From Chloroflexota bacterium (GTDB taxonomy: Bacteria > Chloroflexota > Dehalococcoidia > Lucifugimonadales > Lucifugimonadaceae), in assembly GCA_016189845.1 (NCBI GenBank), contig JACPRT010000218.1, forward strand, positions 1 through 10,602: 10,602 bases of DNA, in the 5' to 3' direction. Below, in pieces: positions 1 to 4,562 of the stretch. A model generated the notes under the pieces. The model did not search any database. It was not told the origin of the DNA and worked only from the letters and a program-made list of their open reading frames with translations. Position 1 is the stretch's first letter; each line of letters begins with the position of its first letter. The position numbers were made by a program, and so were the translations under genes.

Positions 1-74
1 CCGATCTTGGCAGCCGCGAGGATTATCGCCAGCCGCACGACCAGGTCGGCGACTAGCTTGAGAGGTTCTTCCAC
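1..74 (-). CDS. N-terminus of a probable cation:proton antiporter (truncated by window edge)
   Basis: An open frame on the minus strand begins with GTG at 74-72 and runs off the left edge. It gives about 25 residues: V-EEPLKLVADLVVRLAIILA, then AAKIG. An acidic start followed by a hydrophobic helix ending in Ala-Ala-Lys-(I/L)-Gly is the way many CPA2-type (KefB-like) sodium or potassium:proton antiporters begin, just before the segment that continues G-E-L/R. An in-frame TGA lies five codons upstream of the GTG, so the start cannot be much earlier; no strong Shine-Dalgarno is visible before it. The ATG at 79-77 is in another frame and closes quickly. The gene lies 149 bp downstream of, and in the same direction as, the small zinc-ribbon gene, so read-through is possible. 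With only one helix visible, the family call is tentative; another polytopic membrane protein is possible. Confidence 0.45.
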   Translation of the reverse strand, partial: MEEPLKLVADLVVRLAIILAAAKI

Positions 75-223
75 GTCATCCGAATCTCATGGTAACGACA
101 CGCGGGCGATCGCGATGCCGTCCGGTAGACCGAACAGCGTTTGCGACCGCCCGCGTATTGCGGCTGGCTAGCCGCTCACGAACGGTGAAAACGGATCAGG
201 ACAGTCTGTTCGAACGCTCGAAG

Positions 224-370
224 CTAAGCCTTGCCGATTCGGAACACCTTGGTCCCACAGATCGGGCACGTCCCTTGTGTCGCGGGGCGGCCGTTCTTCA
301 GCTTCGTTGCCTTCATGTTGGTGATGTTCCGCTTGGTCCGGCACTTGAAACAGTAGGCTTGAGTTGGCAT
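224..370 (-). CDS. DUF5679-type two-CxxC zinc-ribbon microprotein, 48 aa
   Basis: A 48-residue minus-strand frame starts with ATG at 370-368 and ends with TAG at 226-224. The protein begins MPTQAYCFKCRTKRN and ends with CPICGTKVFRIGKA. It has two CxxC knuckles (C7/C10 and C35/C38) joined by a basic linker containing LKNGRPATQG, the layout of a single zinc ribbon. This pattern, including the NGRPATQG block and the VFRIGK tail, is what I recognise as DUF5679, a small family common in Chloroflexota and some Actinobacteria. Its function is not known; a nucleic-acid or ribosome contact is plausible from the fold and high Lys/Arg content, but that is inference. The start is firmly set by an AGGAGGTG sequence four bases upstream. 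The gene has its own promoter and a palindrome over it, so it is likely transcribed separately from truB and may be regulated. Longer frames overlapping it on both strands have no comparable protein character. Confidence 0.85.
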   Translation of the reverse strand: MPTQAYCFKCRTKRNITNMKATKLKNGRPATQGTCPICGTKVFRIGKA

Positions 371-374
371 AACG

Positions 375-382
375 CACCTCCT
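375..382 (-). promoter_or_regulatory. Strong Shine-Dalgarno for the zinc-ribbon gene
   Basis: The minus strand reads AGGAGGTG here, an eight-base match to the anti-Shine-Dalgarno, with only CGTT between it and the ATG at 370. It fixes the start codon of the 48-aa gene and suggests efficient translation. Its 5' edge touches the third repeat half-site (381-389), so a protein bound there, or an RNA hairpin formed there, could also affect ribosome access. Confidence 0.85.
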
Positions 383-389
383 ATAGCTG

Positions 390-412
390 CGTAGCTATGA
401 ACCATAGCTACG
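390..412. promoter_or_regulatory. Operator-like 10+10 bp palindrome over the promoter -10/+1
   Basis: The arm CGTAGCTATG (390-399) is followed by a three-base spacer and then its exact reverse complement (403-412). A further related half-site, CTATAGCTG, lies directly beside it at 381-389 and forms a second, weaker dyad with the first arm (ATAGCT at 383-388 against AGCTAT at 393-398). The repeat covers the -10 element and predicted start of the promoter for the 48-aa gene, the classic place for a repressor site. No T-run follows on either strand, so a factor-independent terminator is unlikely. Which regulator binds is not evident; I do not recognise the sequence as a DtxR, Fur, LexA or BlaI box. 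Confidence 0.6.
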
Positions 413-430
413 GCGCAGATTGCTTGTCAA
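401..430 (-). promoter_or_regulatory. Candidate sigma70-type promoter for the zinc-ribbon gene
   Basis: On the minus strand a perfect TTGACA -35 lies at 430-425. After an 18-base spacer comes TATGGT at 406-401, which keeps the first three bases and the last base of TATAAT. Transcription would start near 394, giving a leader of roughly 24 bases that carries the Shine-Dalgarno. The -35 is clear. The -10 is moderate and overlaps the left side of the palindrome at 390-412. Confidence 0.6.
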
Positions 431-483
431 GGGGAACCAGCTACGAAACGACGAATCGGCCCCTATCTGTGCGGCGTGTTGGT

Positions 484-506
484 CCGTAGCCGGCGCCCGG
501 CTTCGG
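484..506 (-). repeat. Stem-loop downstream of truB
   Basis: The sequence CCGTAGCCGG, then CGC, then CCGGCTTCGG folds into a stem of nine pairs interrupted by one T-T mismatch with a three-base loop. It begins about 45 bases after the truB stop codon in the direction of truB transcription. No run of T follows on the minus strand, so it is at best a 3'-end stabilising or factor-assisted termination structure. Confidence 0.35.
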
Positions 507-550
507 AGGGCCTGGCGTCGTCCAAATACGCCTCCGCGTGGTGGCACAGG

Positions 551-1495
551 TCAGGCCGGCGCGACGACCTTTTCCGGCCGCCACCATGGACCTGCGACGT
601 CGTATCTGGCCAAAGCTAAGAAACGCCCCTCTGTCGAGTACATCCTTGCCAGCGCGCCGGCAGTAGCTGCGACGACGGTCCGGCCGGTGGCAGGAACCGC
701 CTGCCCGTGGCAGATCATCTCTTCTCCGACCGGGTCCAGCACGACCTTCGGAAGGTCTTCAAGGACGAAGTCGGGAGCGTAGAGGGCCTGCTCCCAGTTT
801 CCCAGCTTTACCATCCGTTCGAGCGCGTCCAGGGTAATGGCGTCTTCGATCCGAAACGGGCCTGCGCGCCTGCGTTCGAGGGTCAGCATGTGTGCCGCGT
901 TCTGCAGTTCTTCACCGATGTCGTTGGCCAGGGAGCGTGCATAGAAGCCTCGACCGCAGTCGACCTCCACCTGGAAGTCGGGGGGTGACCACTGGACTAG
1001 CTCTAGCCGATGCACATCCACCCTGCGCGGCGCTCGCTCGACAGTGCCGCCGGCCCGGGCTATTTCGTACAGCGGCCGCCCTCCCAGCTTGAGCGCGCTG
1101 TACATCGGCGGCACCTGCTCGATCCTGCCGCGGAAGCGGCCCAGCACGGCCTCGACGTCCGCCCGTGTGATATGCGACGCGTCTGATTCGCGTGTCACCT
1201 GACCCGACGCGTCGTAAGTGTCGGTTGCGGCGCCCAGACGGACCGTCACGGAGTACGACTTGCCGCCGTCGATGATGGCTTCCACGAACCGCGTAGCGAT
1301 ACCCAGGCATACGGGAAGCACACCGGTTGCGTCGGGGTCCAGCGTGCCCCCGTGGCCCACCTTCCGCTGGCCTGTGAGCCGTTTTACACGGCGGACGACA
1401 TCCGTAGATGTCAGGCCGGGTCCCTTGTTGATGTTCAGGAAGCCGCCTACGGCACCGCTATCTCTTGACGGACCGCTACCTGACGTGACGTTCAT
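551..1495 (-). CDS. truB: tRNA pseudouridine(55) synthase TruB
   Basis: The 314-residue protein converts U55 in the T-loop of tRNAs to pseudouridine in the cytoplasm. After a short Gly/Ser-rich leader the catalytic domain begins at GFLNINKGPGLTS (18-30). The family motif GHGGTLDPDATGVLP follows, with the nucleophilic aspartate at D53, and then the KSY motif that marks the conserved active-site tyrosine strand. The TruB insert and RGFYARSLANDIG are also present. The last ~70 residues look like the C-terminal PUA-like RNA-binding domain, and the overall length is usual for bacteria. The ATG at 1495-1493 overlaps the rbfA stop by four bases (ATGA), so the two are probably translationally coupled. 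The same frame continues open upstream to about 1903, but that extension lies over rbfA, is Arg-rich and has no TruB similarity, so it is rejected. rbfA-truB adjacency is common in bacteria. Confidence 0.97.
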   Translation of the reverse strand: MNVTSGSGPSRDSGAVGGFLNINKGPGLTSTDVVRRVKRLTGQRKVGHGGTLDPDATGVLPVCLGIATRFVEAIIDGGKSYSVTVRLGAATDTYDASGQVTRESDASHITRADVEAVLGRFRGRIEQVPPMYSALKLGGRPLYEIARAGGTVERAPRRVDVHRLELVQWSPPDFQVEVDCGRGFYARSLANDIGEELQNAAHMLTLERRRAGPFRIEDAITLDALERMVKLGNWEQALYAPDFVLEDLPKVVLDPVGEEMICHGQAVPATGRTVVAATAGALARMYSTEGRFLALARYDVAGPWWRPEKVVAPA

Positions 1496-1857
1496 TCGCC
1501 GCGGCGCTTGCGGTCCTGTCTCTCGACCTCGTCCATGTACGCGAGCATTTCTGCGGTCCTCTGGATGCGCGCGTCCAGCTTGAAAATCAGCCGGGGCACG
1601 TGGCGCATCCTGATCCGGTCTTCGACCGAGCGCCGAAGATAGCCGGCGGCGGATTCGAGCGCGGCCAGGGTCTTCTTCCGCTCGTCGTCCGTACCCATGA
1701 CACTGACCGACACTGTAGCCGTCGCCAGGTCGGGGCTCGTGTCGACGTCGAGAACCGAGGTCATGGTCGCGATGCGCGGATCGGCGAGGGATTCGTTGAT
1801 CAACACCCCCAGCTCGCGCCGAAGCGTGGCGTTGACGCGTTCCATACGTCTGCTCAT
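1492..1857 (-). CDS. rbfA: 30S ribosome-binding factor RbfA
   Basis: A 121-residue protein matching RbfA, which binds the pre-30S subunit near the 5' end of 16S rRNA and is needed for late small-subunit maturation, notably in the cold. Family features in order: the N-terminal helix SRRMERVNATLRRELGVLI, the segment DPRIATMTSVLDVDTSPDL leading into the KH-like beta strands, the helix ALESAAGYLRRSV with the Ala-Ala-Gly kink, and the conserved strand MRHVPRLIFKLD near residues 90-101. The C-terminal tail is short and charged. Its ATG at 1857 overlaps the regulator's stop codon by four bases, and its stop overlaps the truB start by four, so the three genes form a tightly coupled block. No Shine-Dalgarno of its own stands out, consistent with coupling. 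Confidence 0.95.
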   Translation of the reverse strand: MSRRMERVNATLRRELGVLINESLADPRIATMTSVLDVDTSPDLATATVSVSVMGTDDERKKTLAALESAAGYLRRSVEDRIRMRHVPRLIFKLDARIQRTAEMLAYMDEVERQDRKRRGE

Positions 1858-2654
1858 TTGCCCGCCTCTCCGGCCGCCTTCCCCACCCAGATCCGACCCG
1901 CAACTTCGAGTCCGAGCACGACCTGACCTTCGCCGAGGCGCAGAGTGACGACGCCCCTGTACGGTGCGTTCTCCTCCACTCTAACCTTCACTCCCGGCAG
2001 GACGCTGCGACTGCACAGATACTCGAGGAGCTGCTGGTCCTCGAACGGGATCCGATCGATGACGACCGTGGTCCCCGGCGTTACCGAATCGAGCCTGGCC
2101 GTGTCCCGGTACTTCGGTTTGTAAGCGGCCCCGGGGATGGGATGTCCGAACGGGCAGGTCGTTGGATCGCCCAGCTTCTTTCGGATCATGTCTTCCAGGT
2201 CGTCGGATATCGCGTGTTCGAGCCGGTGCGCTTCCACGTGCGCCTTGTGCAGGTCGAGGCCCAGCAGGTCGACCACCATCCGCTCTGCAAGCCTGTGACG
2301 GCGGACCATCCGCTCTGCGAGCATTCTGCCTGTACCCGTCAGCTCGATCTCCCGGCCGTCGCCGAACTGAATGAGCCCTTCACGCTCCATTCGGCGCAGC
2401 ATGCCCGCGACCGATGGCAGCGACGTCCCCAGACCCTCGCTCGCAGGCGTTCGCTTGAGCTGGTCGACCAGGTTGTGATGTGTTACCCGAAGCCCCTGCT
2501 CCTGCACGCGATAGATCGACAGCAGGTAGTTTTCTGCGGCCCGAGTCGGATGCACTGTGCCGTCGGAACGCACGGTAGGCGCGCGTACCCGGGCGCCCCT
2601 CACTGAAGATGCGCCGGACCTGGCCTGGGCCCGGGAGTTCCGTTCTTGGGTCAC
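1854..2654 (-). CDS. DtxR/MntR-family metal-dependent transcriptional regulator with FeoA domain
   Basis: A 266-residue regulator with the three-part DtxR layout: winged helix (about 35-110), metal-binding/dimerisation domain (about 110-180, with the CPFGHPIPG signature at 167-175), and a C-terminal SH3-like FeoA domain (about 184-260). Such proteins repress metal uptake genes when loaded with Fe(II) or Mn(II). The ancillary site is intact by spacing (H120, E124, H139 for DtxR H79, E83, H98). The primary site has E146 and H147 (DtxR E105, H106), but His143 replaces Cys102 and Asn42 appears to replace Met10. The helix-turn-helix carries about seven extra residues (around 68-74). Translation is shown from a GTG at 2654, 9 nt after the upstream stop, with no clear Shine-Dalgarno. 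In-frame GTGs at residues 18, 28 and 34 are alternatives, since the first ~34 residues are basic and unstructured-looking. It sits in an apparent operon with the enolase-family gene, rbfA and truB. Confidence 0.88.
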   Translation of the reverse strand: MTQERNSRAQARSGASSVRGARVRAPTVRSDGTVHPTRAAENYLLSIYRVQEQGLRVTHHNLVDQLKRTPASEGLGTSLPSVAGMLRRMEREGLIQFGDGREIELTGTGRMLAERMVRRHRLAERMVVDLLGLDLHKAHVEAHRLEHAISDDLEDMIRKKLGDPTTCPFGHPIPGAAYKPKYRDTARLDSVTPGTTVVIDRIPFEDQQLLEYLCSRSVLPGVKVRVEENAPYRGVVTLRLGEGQVVLGLEVAGRIWVGKAAGEAGK

Positions 2655-2663
2655 TGGTTGCAG

Positions 2664-3869
2664 CTACTTGCGCCTCGCCGACGCGGAGGACCATCCGGGA
2701 CCTCGCCCGCGCTCCCAGACATGGGTCCTCGCGACCTTCTCGTCGAGGTCGACCCCCCAGCCGGGCTTCGCCGGAACTTTGAGCTCCCCGTCCTTGTACG
2801 GCATGGGACCGCCCGTGAGCTCGTCCTTCCAAGGTACATCATCAATGTCGACTTCCATGATCCGCACGTTTGGGATGGTCGCTGCCAGGTGCAGGCCGAT
2901 CATCGTCGCGAGGTGTGAGTAGTAGTTGTGCGGCGCAACGTTCAACTCGTAGCTCTCGGCCAGCATCGCGACGTCGCGCGACCTGGCGAACCCGTTCCAG
3001 GGGATGTCGATCATCACGACGTCCATCGCTCGGGCCTCGAAGTACGGCCGGTAGTCCCGTATCCCGAAGCAGTTCTCGCCCGACGTGATCGTCTGGGTCG
3101 TCGACTGCTTGACCTCGGCAAGGCCCCGCGGCTCATACATGTCGATCTCGATCCACATCATCTTGAAGCGTTCGAGCGCCTTGCAAATCCGCATCGCCGC
3201 CTGCGGCTTGAAGTTGAAGTTCAGGTCGAGCGCGACCTCCACGTCGGGGCCCGCGGCCTCCGTGAAGACCTCGAACTGCTTTTCGATGTGCCGCAGCAGT
3301 TGAGGCGTAATGTTCTGGTCGGTCGCGCCGCCGCCGAAACCGGGGAAGTACGTCCGCCCCTCGCCCGGGAAGATTATGTTCGTCTTGAGAGCGCGGAACC
3401 CTCGCTTGCGGACCTCTTCACATAGCGCCGCGACGTCGTCCCAGTCGTCTATCGGGGGGCAGCCGATGACCTTCCAGTTGGTGGCCCTGGCCGAACCGCA
3501 GTGCGACCAGTAGACCTGTTGCGACTGCCTTACCGGCCCGCCGAACAGTGCCCAGACCGGTACTCCCAGGTCCTTCGCCTTGACGTCCCAGAGCGCCAGC
3601 TCGATGCCGGCGATCGCCTTCGATGCGATGCCGCCCGGCGACTGCCTCGCCATCCGGTACAAGTCCCAGTAGAGCCGCTCGACCTCCCGCGGGTCCTTCC
3701 CCAGCAGAATGGGCCTGAAGTCGTCGACCGCCCCGACGACCCCGTACGGGTTTCTGCCGTCGGACATCTCGCCGTAGCCGGTGATTCCCGCGTCCGTCCG
3801 TACCGCCACGAACTGCCACGGGCGCCAGCCTGCATCGACCACGAACGTTTCGATTCCGGTGATCTTCAT
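2664..3869 (-). CDS. Enolase-superfamily enzyme (mandelate racemase/muconate lactonizing type), likely acid-sugar dehydratase
   Basis: A 401-residue cytoplasmic enzyme of the enolase superfamily, which abstracts a proton alpha to a carboxylate held by Mg2+. Residues 1-115 form the capping domain, including GIELALWDVKAKDLGVPVW (88-106). The rest is the (beta/alpha)7-beta barrel. Metal ligands are D215 (in ALDLNFNF), E241 (in WIEIDMYEP) and E265 (in TSGEN). The Asp-His dyad on the opposite face is D288 (MIDIPWNG) and H314 (VAPHNYYSH), and E339 is the usual end-of-barrel acid. At the second strand the motif is K162-T-N164, not the KxK of mandelate racemase, a variation I associate with some acid-sugar dehydratases such as the galactonate type. 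The substrate cannot be named. The ATG at 3869 is chosen because AGGAGGGG lies eight bases upstream and the family start MKITGIETF begins there. The frame is open 207 bp further upstream, but that part covers a gene remnant in another frame. Confidence 0.9.
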   Translation of the reverse strand: MKITGIETFVVDAGWRPWQFVAVRTDAGITGYGEMSDGRNPYGVVGAVDDFRPILLGKDPREVERLYWDLYRMARQSPGGIASKAIAGIELALWDVKAKDLGVPVWALFGGPVRQSQQVYWSHCGSARATNWKVIGCPPIDDWDDVAALCEEVRKRGFRALKTNIIFPGEGRTYFPGFGGGATDQNITPQLLRHIEKQFEVFTEAAGPDVEVALDLNFNFKPQAAMRICKALERFKMMWIEIDMYEPRGLAEVKQSTTQTITSGENCFGIRDYRPYFEARAMDVVMIDIPWNGFARSRDVAMLAESYELNVAPHNYYSHLATMIGLHLAATIPNVRIMEVDIDDVPWKDELTGGPMPYKDGELKVPAKPGWGVDLDEKVARTHVWERGRGPGWSSASARRK

Positions 3870-3877
3870 CGTTTGGG

Positions 3878-3885
3878 CCCCTCCT
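3878..3885 (-). promoter_or_regulatory. Shine-Dalgarno fixing the enolase-family start
   Basis: The minus strand reads AGGAGGGG, eight bases before the ATG at 3869. It decides between this start and far-upstream in-frame starts (for example GTG at 4076), which would add about 69 residues without family resemblance. Confidence 0.8.
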
Positions 3886-3915
3886 ACCGGGGCTAAGCAT
3901 ACCCGCCAGTGGCCA

Positions 3916-4074
3916 TTATTCTGGGTCCGCCAAATGGACGATCTCGGAGGCGACGAATACCTTGGGCCAACTGTCGGGTCGTTCCGACAGTATTCCGCCC
4001 TCAACCAACCGCTCGACAATATGTTGCGCCGGCGAGACAGGCAGTTGCGACGCCAACAGCCAAGAACTAGACAC
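3916..4074 (-). pseudogene. C-terminal remnant resembling the winged-helix tail of a Fic-family protein
   Basis: The minus strand, ending with TAA at 3918-3916, encodes SSSWLLASQLPVSPAQHI followed by VERLVEGGILSERPDSWP and then KVFVASEIVHLADPE. The string (V/L)-V-E-x-G-I-L, then a short basic/proline wing, then (V/L)-(F/Y)-V-A-x-E-I closely follows the end of many Fic (AMP-transferase) proteins, where a winged helix follows the FIC domain. Upstream the frame reaches a TGA at 4119-4117 with no ATG and no HPFxxGNG catalytic motif in any minus frame I read. Only the last ~50 codons survive. It stops 46 bases before the enolase-family ATG, same strand. I infer a decayed or deleted gene; an independent small winged-helix protein from a GTG at 4074 is less likely, as no ribosome site precedes it. 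Confidence 0.45.
3970..3991. repeat. Perfect 8-bp inverted repeat upstream of the enolase-family gene
   Basis: ACTGTCGG (3970-3977) and its exact reverse complement CCGACAGT (3984-3991) flank a six-base loop. It lies inside the Fic-like remnant, about 100 bases before the enolase-family start. It may be a leftover of coding sequence, or an operator or leader hairpin for the leftward operon; no T-run follows on either strand. Confidence 0.4.
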
Positions 4075-4197
4075 ACTATCGCTGTTCGACGAAATCGAAA
4101 GAACGAGTTGTCGGGATCAGGGGCGGCTAGAGGTCATCCTTACCGCTCGACCGGCTGCTGTGGCTGGCGGCGACCGCTCTAGCTGTCTGTCACCAAG

Positions 4198-4214
4198 CGC
4201 GAGGATCCCTCGCG
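4198..4214. repeat. Short perfect palindrome CGCGAGG-ATC-CCTCGCG
   Basis: Seven-base arms (4198-4204 and 4208-4214) pair perfectly around a three-base centre in the divergent intergenic region. There is no T-run beside it. It could be a regulator site or a chance dyad in GC-rich DNA. Confidence 0.3.
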
Positions 4215-4267
4215 ACGCTCCCATAGAGTCTCATCTGCCTGTCCACCGGAAGTTGCAGGCCACCTCG

Positions 4268-4354
4268 GGCGGGGATGCGCGTATATCACACGTACTAAAA
4301 TCTGAAGCTGCTCCCCGCCAAAAATCCGAAAATGAATCTCGCCCATTCAGATTT
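4268..4354. repeat. Two interleaved inverted repeats in pseudoknot order
   Basis: Repeat 1 pairs GGCGGGGA (4268-4275) with TCCCCGCC (4312-4319). Repeat 2 pairs AAATCTGAA (4298-4306) with TTCAGATTT (4346-4354). The left arm of repeat 2 sits in the loop of repeat 1 and its right arm lies beyond repeat 1, the order of an H-type pseudoknot if both form in RNA. Alternatively they are two separate operator dyads. The stretch is richer in A/T than its surroundings, as expected for a regulatory region, and lies 200-300 bases before the binding-protein gene. Confidence 0.4.
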
Positions 4355-4404
4355 GATTTACCAACGCTCCGTCCATGTGAAGTTTGGTCCGATCTGCCGC
4401 CCCG

Positions 4405-4536
4405 TTACGAAAGCTTGCGGTCCCAATGCCGCATCGGTATGATCTCCAGAAATATTTGGCCGGGAAACGCCTCGAAATTGCCGGCGAGATCGCAAACTGA
4501 CGGCAGATCGTAGAACTGTACGAATTCGTCCAGCAC
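4405..4536 (-). other. Unexplained 43-codon minus-strand frame with protein-like composition
   Basis: From GTG at 4536 to TAA at 4407-4405 the minus strand reads VLDEFVQFYDLPSVCDL, then AGNFEAFPGQIFLEII, then PMRHWDRKLS. Unlike neighbouring shadow frames it is not dominated by Arg/Ser/Pro and alternates hydrophobic and acidic residues like a real protein. There is no ATG and no Shine-Dalgarno, the frame closes (TGA) about 12 codons upstream of the GTG, and it overlaps the candidate promoter for the rightward operon. I do not recognise a family. It could be the C-terminal scrap of a lost gene, like the Fic-like remnant nearby, or chance. Confidence 0.22.
4415..4443 (+). promoter_or_regulatory. 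Candidate promoter for the ABC-importer operon
   Basis: TTGCGG (4415-4420), a 17-base spacer and TATGAT (4438-4443; five of six bases of the -10 consensus) are well arranged. Transcription would begin near 4450 and leave a leader of about 110 bases before the binding-protein ATG. The -35 is weak (three of six), so this is the best candidate seen, not a firm call. Confidence 0.35.
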
Positions 4537-4562
4537 AAATGGTAGTGGACACGGAGGGACGT

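Larger units (their letters stand above)
3870..4562. other. Divergent ~690-bp region without an intact gene
   Basis: This stretch separates the leftward enolase-family operon from the rightward ABC-importer operon, so both sets of promoters should be in it. It holds a Fic-like C-terminal remnant (3916-4074), an unexplained short minus frame (4405-4536), inverted repeats at 3970-3991, 4198-4214 and 4268-4354, and an AT-richer island at about 4290-4370. A plus-strand frame of 183 codons (3962-4513) crosses most of it, but its protein is rich in Ser/Arg/Pro with no domain pattern and it overlaps the remnant, so I do not treat it as a gene. The mixture of decayed coding sequence and dyads suggests an insertion/deletion-prone spot. 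Confidence 0.6.

Noticed and set aside
160..175. Hairpin GCGGCT-GGCT-AGCCGC after the zinc-ribbon gene
   Set aside because: Only six pairs and no T-run on the minus strand; too weak to call a terminator.
89..394. Plus-strand 101-codon frame at the left end
   Set aside because: Antisense to the zinc-ribbon gene and its promoter; no protein-like pattern.
1496..1903. In-frame upstream extension of truB
   Set aside because: Lies entirely over rbfA and its junction with the regulator; Arg-rich, no TruB similarity, while the ATGA overlap gives a good start at 1495.
4179..4346. Minus-strand 55-codon ATG frame (begins MGEIHFRIFGGEQLQ)
   Set aside because: No ribosome site, AT-rich third positions unlike the genes here, second half Arg/Pro/Ser-rich; probably chance.
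3962..4513. Plus-strand 183-codon frame in the divergent spacer
   Set aside because: Ser/Arg/Pro-rich without domain pattern, no Shine-Dalgarno, and it overlaps the Fic-like remnant on the other strand.
3870..4562. Search for a DtxR/IdeR- or Fur-type box, tRNA, CRISPR array or insertion-sequence ends in the spacer
   Set aside because: No matching 19-bp dyad, cloverleaf, regular direct repeats or transposase fragment seen by eye.
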